64,000 bases of DNA, taken from Ophthalmolycus amberensis. Its lineage: Eukaryota; Chordata; Actinopteri; Perciformes; Zoarcidae. The stretch spans positions 1,557,501 through 1,621,500 of the forward strand of contig JAFEUB010001373.1 in NCBI GenBank assembly GCA_024529925.1, read 5' to 3'. The notes beneath the pieces were generated by a model. That model was given only the letters and a program-made list of their open reading frames with translations. It was not told where the DNA came from and ran no database searches. Below, piece after piece: positions 59,930 through 64,000 of this stretch (position 1 is the first letter of the stretch; each line of letters begins with the position of its first letter). A program made the translations under genes and the position numbers.

Positions 59930-60320
59930 GGGGGCCTAATTTAGCCTTAGTAGGCTCTCCCGGTGCCTAAGAGAATTCTCCTTTATGCAAGCCAGGTAAA
60001 ATGAGAGCGCAGCACGGATGAGGCCCCTCTCCATCATGCTGGATGGGGGGAGTCACGGGTGACACCCCCTGATCAGGTGTGCATGCGTAATGGCCGTCCC
60101 AAAATAATCACTGCTTTGAATAATTTCCCCGCTCTGTCTCTCGCCCCATGATTCTTGCTGCTTCGACTCGTTTTGTGGCGGGCATCCCATAAATCCTTGC
60201 GGTAAATGTAAATCAGTGGGCCGGGTGCGTCTGACAGATGGGGGCTGCGAGGAGTCCTGGGAGATCTCTCCTCTCACCTTTCCCTTCAGCTGGAATGGAT
60301 GAATCACTAGCCGGGCTAGC
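59930..60320. promoter_or_regulatory. Candidate enhancer-like noncoding block
   Basis: Unique sequence with CCCCTGATCAGGTGTGCATG, GCGTAATGGCCG, AAATAATCACTGCTTTGAAT and TCTGACAGATGG (a MEIS-type TGACAG overlapping a CAGATG E-box at 60232-60240). Inference from composition. Confidence 0.3.
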
Positions 60321-61399
60321 TAAATAGCATTAGTGTGCATCTCTCACTTAAGAAAAGAGTGAGAGAGGGAGCCGATATACCAGCCAATACAGGGGAAATA
60401 TAAATGGAGGTCATTTTGATTGAGAGTGATCTACGAAGGATGTGCATGTTGTGAAGACAGGGACAGTACCAGTAAACAGAATCCTCCTCCCTTTGTTGTT
60501 GTTGTTATGATGGGGAAATGAGGTTGTGCAGGTGGAGGAGACGCAGGCTCGCGGATCTTCGAGCTGTCAGCTCCTTGGAGGATTGGAGATCTGAGGGGTG
60601 GAGGGGAGGAATGAGGAGGAGGAGGCGGGGAGGGCCCTTCCTTGGTCCCCTTGGCTGTCTGTGGAGCAGAACCCATCTCTCATTAAGGGAGAGTGCCGAG
60701 GAGACACTTGAAAGTGACATTCACCCTCCCTCACCCTCCCTCACCCCCCCCCCCCCTCCTCCTCCTCCCTCCATTTTAGAGATGCTATGCATGACGGCCA
60801 CTGCCACTCAGCCAGCAGGGTCACCTCTCTCTCCCTCTCTCTTCCTTTGCCTGGGGGAGAATATCAATGCCGTAGTGCTTTTGGCAGATATACATACACC
60901 ACCAACACCCTTCAATGAAATCCATCAATTACGGACCCCTTACAGAGAGACAGACGACAACGGTTGTAAGAGAGCAAGAAAAGGAAGAGAAAGAGGAAGA
61001 AAGGACAGATACTCCTTATTAGAGATGAGGAGAGCTGGGTGGAGTCTGATAATATGCAAAGAGATGAAACGATGTGTGTTCTTGATGTGCGGATGAAAAA
61101 TAGAGGAGAGGAATCAAAGGCTGCAGCCCGCTGTGGGGTCAAGGGCTCGGGAGCCGGATCATCTCTGCTGTGGCAGAGTGTCGATTTTCGCCCCCAGTTC
61201 TAACCTCGGGCCTTGACTCCTCCGCTCATATCCATCTCTTTAATCTTGGGAAGCTCCACCTAATGAGCTACATAGTTCATCGAGTCAAAGAACAATGGGT
61301 GCCTCTGTACTCCATTGTCCCTCCGTGAGCATTAGGCGTTGTTCTGTACGGTTATGATCAATGCTTTCTCCCATTATCACTATTATCATGTGTCGTCGT

Positions 61400-62480
61400 A
61401 TTTTATTTTTTTTCTCTGTTCTGTAATTACTTGACAAAACATGATTATGGTCTTTAAAAAAAGCATTTCCTGTTGACTTCGCGGTCCAGTTTTTGTCTGT
61501 CCAGTGGTCACATTTGCCCTGTAATCGTCACCGGCTGCTTGAAGCCTGCTCTCAGCCAATGACGCTCCTCTACCCTGCCAACGCAGCCCATAAATGAATA
61601 ACCAAAATGGCCCGTGGTGCTGTCATACTTCTTAAGTGAGCAAAGCACTTGTAATTAAATTCACACAGATATGCTGAAATAAACCATCCCCGTCTAAGGA
61701 TTCAAAACACTCCAGCCTTGAAGGGGTGTTATACTGTAACACAAGTCATATCCAGACATAAATCCTGACAAAAATATACACTCAAAAAGGGCGGCGATAT
61801 AAATGGCTGCAGACACATATGCTCACAAGAAGACGGAGTCCTGCAAGTAATTTGTCGTGGAATCCTTTCATTTGCTAACTATCTGTTTGTCCCTCGGACT
61901 ATTTTGGACGAGGCTTAAACGCAGTTGGGTCGGCGGTGAGACCTCAGCTATGGGTGTTGATGAGAAGGCAATGAGGAGCAAATGAGGAGCAAATGTCCAA
62001 TATGTGCCCGAGCCCGGACGCAGTAATGCCAGGAATCATCTCGGTGAGTTATGTCGAGATGGCTGACGGCATGTTTGACTGTAATTATTGTGCTTAAGCG
62101 AAACATTTTGTATTTGATACGATCAAAACATTCGAGACTAATTGTTTGAAATCCACTCTATGATACCTGTCTCATTATGATCTAATTTTTACCGTAAAAC
62201 GCCGTACAATTAAGGGTGTTCATTATTACTTCTTTCCATCTGCCGACCATATTAACTAGAAATCTGTACTTTCTGAATGAAACGCGAGCCTTCTTTTAAA
62301 TTACACTTAGAGAAGATACAAAGTGCATATTCTTGGCTATTTTCTCTTTAGTGCAGTCCTCATCACACTGGCTGAGAGGGAGAATAGCCAGTGCCTGTGT
62401 GAGGGATAATTTGTACCTTCTCAATGAATGAGGAGGACAGGCAAATTACTGGCTGAATAAGGACTGCCTGTGGATCCCGC
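61400..62480. promoter_or_regulatory. Candidate enhancer cluster near the right edge
   Basis: About 1.1 kb without microsatellites. Notable words are CAGCCAATGACGC (CCAAT next to a CRE-like half-site), CATAAATGAATAACC, CTTGTAATTAAATTCAC, TGACTGTAATTATTGTGC, GAGACTAATTGTTTG and GGCTGAATAAGGAC. A short direct duplication AATGAGGAGCA occurs twice near 61970-61995. The length and motif density make this the best candidate for an ultraconserved-type element in the window. The conservation is not visible here. Confidence 0.35.
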
Positions 62481-63230
62481 TGTCAGAAAGAGAGAGAAGG
62501 GCAGAGAAGGAGAGTGTAATTATCAACGAGCAAAGTGCATTCATATCCTATCACAAAAGGATTGGGATGTGGGTTGAAGAGAGAAAGAGAGCAAGGGAGA
62601 GTGAAGGAGGTTGAAAAATGGAGAGAGATATGGAGAGGGGGAGGGACACGGAGTGAAGGACTCCTGGCCAAATGGATGCAAGGCCGTAAACAGGGTTAAA
62701 AACAGCCTTCTATGGTCTGGCTCCATGAATGCAGACACATTAAGACCTTTTAGCCCAGTGCACAAGCACCTCTTTGGAGTTAAAGGAGAGAGGAGCCCGG
62801 CAAGAAGATGGAAGAAGATGAGGAGAGGCAGGCAGGCAGGAGAGAAAAGTGGTGGGTTGTGCGCTCACAATCAAAACCACCCATTTCTAATTTGAATAGA
62901 CCCAGATACGTTATTAGGACGGCGGGTAAGAGGGAGATGTTTTTTTCCCCCCTCGTCTCTTCCTTTTTGGTAGCTGACATTGCAGAACAAAGCCAGTCTA
63001 TTAGTAACCCTGAACTTTATTGACAAGCCTGCCATTACCCATACTTCCCGGGGGCTGCAGGGTCAGGGGTCACAGACGGGTGGCTTGAGGGGGCCTGGTA
63101 AAGGGTCTGGGGAACACATTTAGAGAGCAGGGACACCTGTAGGGTTGCATCCAGTTCAGAACGTGACCAGGAACAACAGTAAAACCTTTTGAGAGGGAGC
63201 AAACAATGCAGGCCTAGTCTCTAACAAGTC

Positions 63231-63270
63231 CCTCCTCCTCCTCCTCCTCCTCCTCCTCCTCCTCCTCCTC
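63231..63270. repeat. (CTC)13 trinucleotide repeat
   Basis: Forty bases of CCT/CTC repeat. Confidence 0.95.
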
Positions 63271-63374
63271 ACAAGCTTTCTTCCTTCTGCCACACATGGC
63301 TACAGTTTACCGGCCAAAGAGGTAGAAAAATCTGTATGCAATTTTGAAAGTGTTCATGCATTTAAGTGTGTGCA

Positions 63375-63376
<2 letters not shown>

Positions 63377-63410
<34 letters not shown>
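63377..63410. repeat. (TG)17 microsatellite
   Basis: Thirty-four bases of TG repeat; a shorter CA-rich stretch follows at 63663-63683. Confidence 0.95.
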
Positions 63411-63411
<1 letters not shown>

Positions 63412-64000
63412 ATGTGTGTGAGATTATTAAGAAGGTCATGGGTTTGTGAATTGGTGTAAAGTTCTGTAAAACGGCAGGAAATAAAATCCTAAGAAATGTC
63501 AGTTTGTGTTGAGGCAGAGCGGGTTGAATGTCTGCTCACAGATAATCCCAAAAACACTTTCATTCACTCTGATTTTCACACAATCAATCATAGCATTATA
63601 CTGGACTGTCGTCAATCAAATGTCCACCCGAGTACATAGCATTGGATGAAGCCAGATGCTAAACACAAACACAAACACACACACATTTGCACAGCGAGGC
63701 AGGCAGGCTGGGCAGGGTCAGACTACTGAGGGCTAAGTGATAGCAGCATGCATTTGATATATGTGACACTGCAAATGGAGGGCATCAGTGCTGTTTGCTG
63801 GCACAGCATGGCAGCGTGTGGTGCTCCGCGGGCGACTGGCACACCAGCCAAGCCTGGCACACACACTCTCTGAATACGGAAATGAATCCCCAGTGGGTTT
63901 GCTCTGTAAGTCAGAGCGTGTGTGTCCGTGTATGCATGTGCTCCATCGGGCGTCATATTTATGTGGCACGAGTGATGATGAGTTAAAATGTTAGCGTGTT

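Noticed and set aside
1..64000. TGACCA/TGGTCA words as evidence of BCL11A self-regulation
   Set aside because: They occur scattered at about the number expected by chance for a six-base word in 64 kb, with no tight cluster seen.
1..64000. tRNA, rRNA, CRISPR, phage or bacterial operon features
   Set aside because: No cloverleaf boxes, ribosomal segments or spaced direct repeats were recognised. The window is vertebrate nuclear DNA.

Overview
The window reads as teleost fish genomic DNA. It is intron-rich and intergenic, with dense (CA)n/(GT)n microsatellites, a fish-type non-LTR retrotransposon relic, a 'GTGGGGAC' repeat and a MITE-like repeat of the kind scattered through teleost genomes. 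Only one protein-coding locus can be supported: the large terminal coding exon of a BCL11A-family zinc-finger transcription factor on the + strand (16617-18593). Its C-terminus (ending NDIKTE) and the final three zinc fingers match BCL11A rather than BCL11B. I cannot tell whether it is the aa or ab fish paralogue.

Layout. Bases 1-16616 are intron and flank upstream of the terminal exon; no earlier bcl11a exon was recognised. A strong splice acceptor precedes 16617. The exon encodes zinc finger 1, a proline-rich region, fingers 2-3, a long polyglutamate tract, a SUMO-consensus-bearing segment and fingers 4-6. One base too many at 18158 breaks the frame just before fingers 4-6; the downstream frame is intact and highly conserved, so an assembly or sequencing error is the first suspect. 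A 3' UTR of about 2.6 kb runs to a poly(A) signal at 21177. It holds a G-rich quadruplex-type tract, a GC-rich hairpin inside a 50-codon small ORF, and a miR-25/32/92-type seed site.

From about 21.2 kb to 64 kb I see no gene, about 43 kb of desert. This fits the large gene desert known to lie 3' of BCL11A in mammals. Within it are a cluster of non-B-DNA sequences at 30.7-34.3 kb (including an 817-bp array of exactly 102 eight-base units), a perfect 24-bp-arm hairpin at 42.05 kb, a decayed LINE at 43.4 kb, a five-unit heat shock element at 27.03 kb, and several microsatellite-poor, AT-rich stretches with homeodomain/POU motifs (45.9-46.4, 48.1, 51.5-51.8, 52.9-53.3, 57.1-57.3, 59.9-60.3, 61.4-62.5 kb). 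These last look like conserved noncoding enhancers, but conservation cannot be seen from a single sequence.

I found no sign of a novel multi-gene system. The points most worth following up are the frameshift, the apparently missing conserved segment in this BCL11A copy, the 102-unit array, the hairpin and the candidate regulatory elements.
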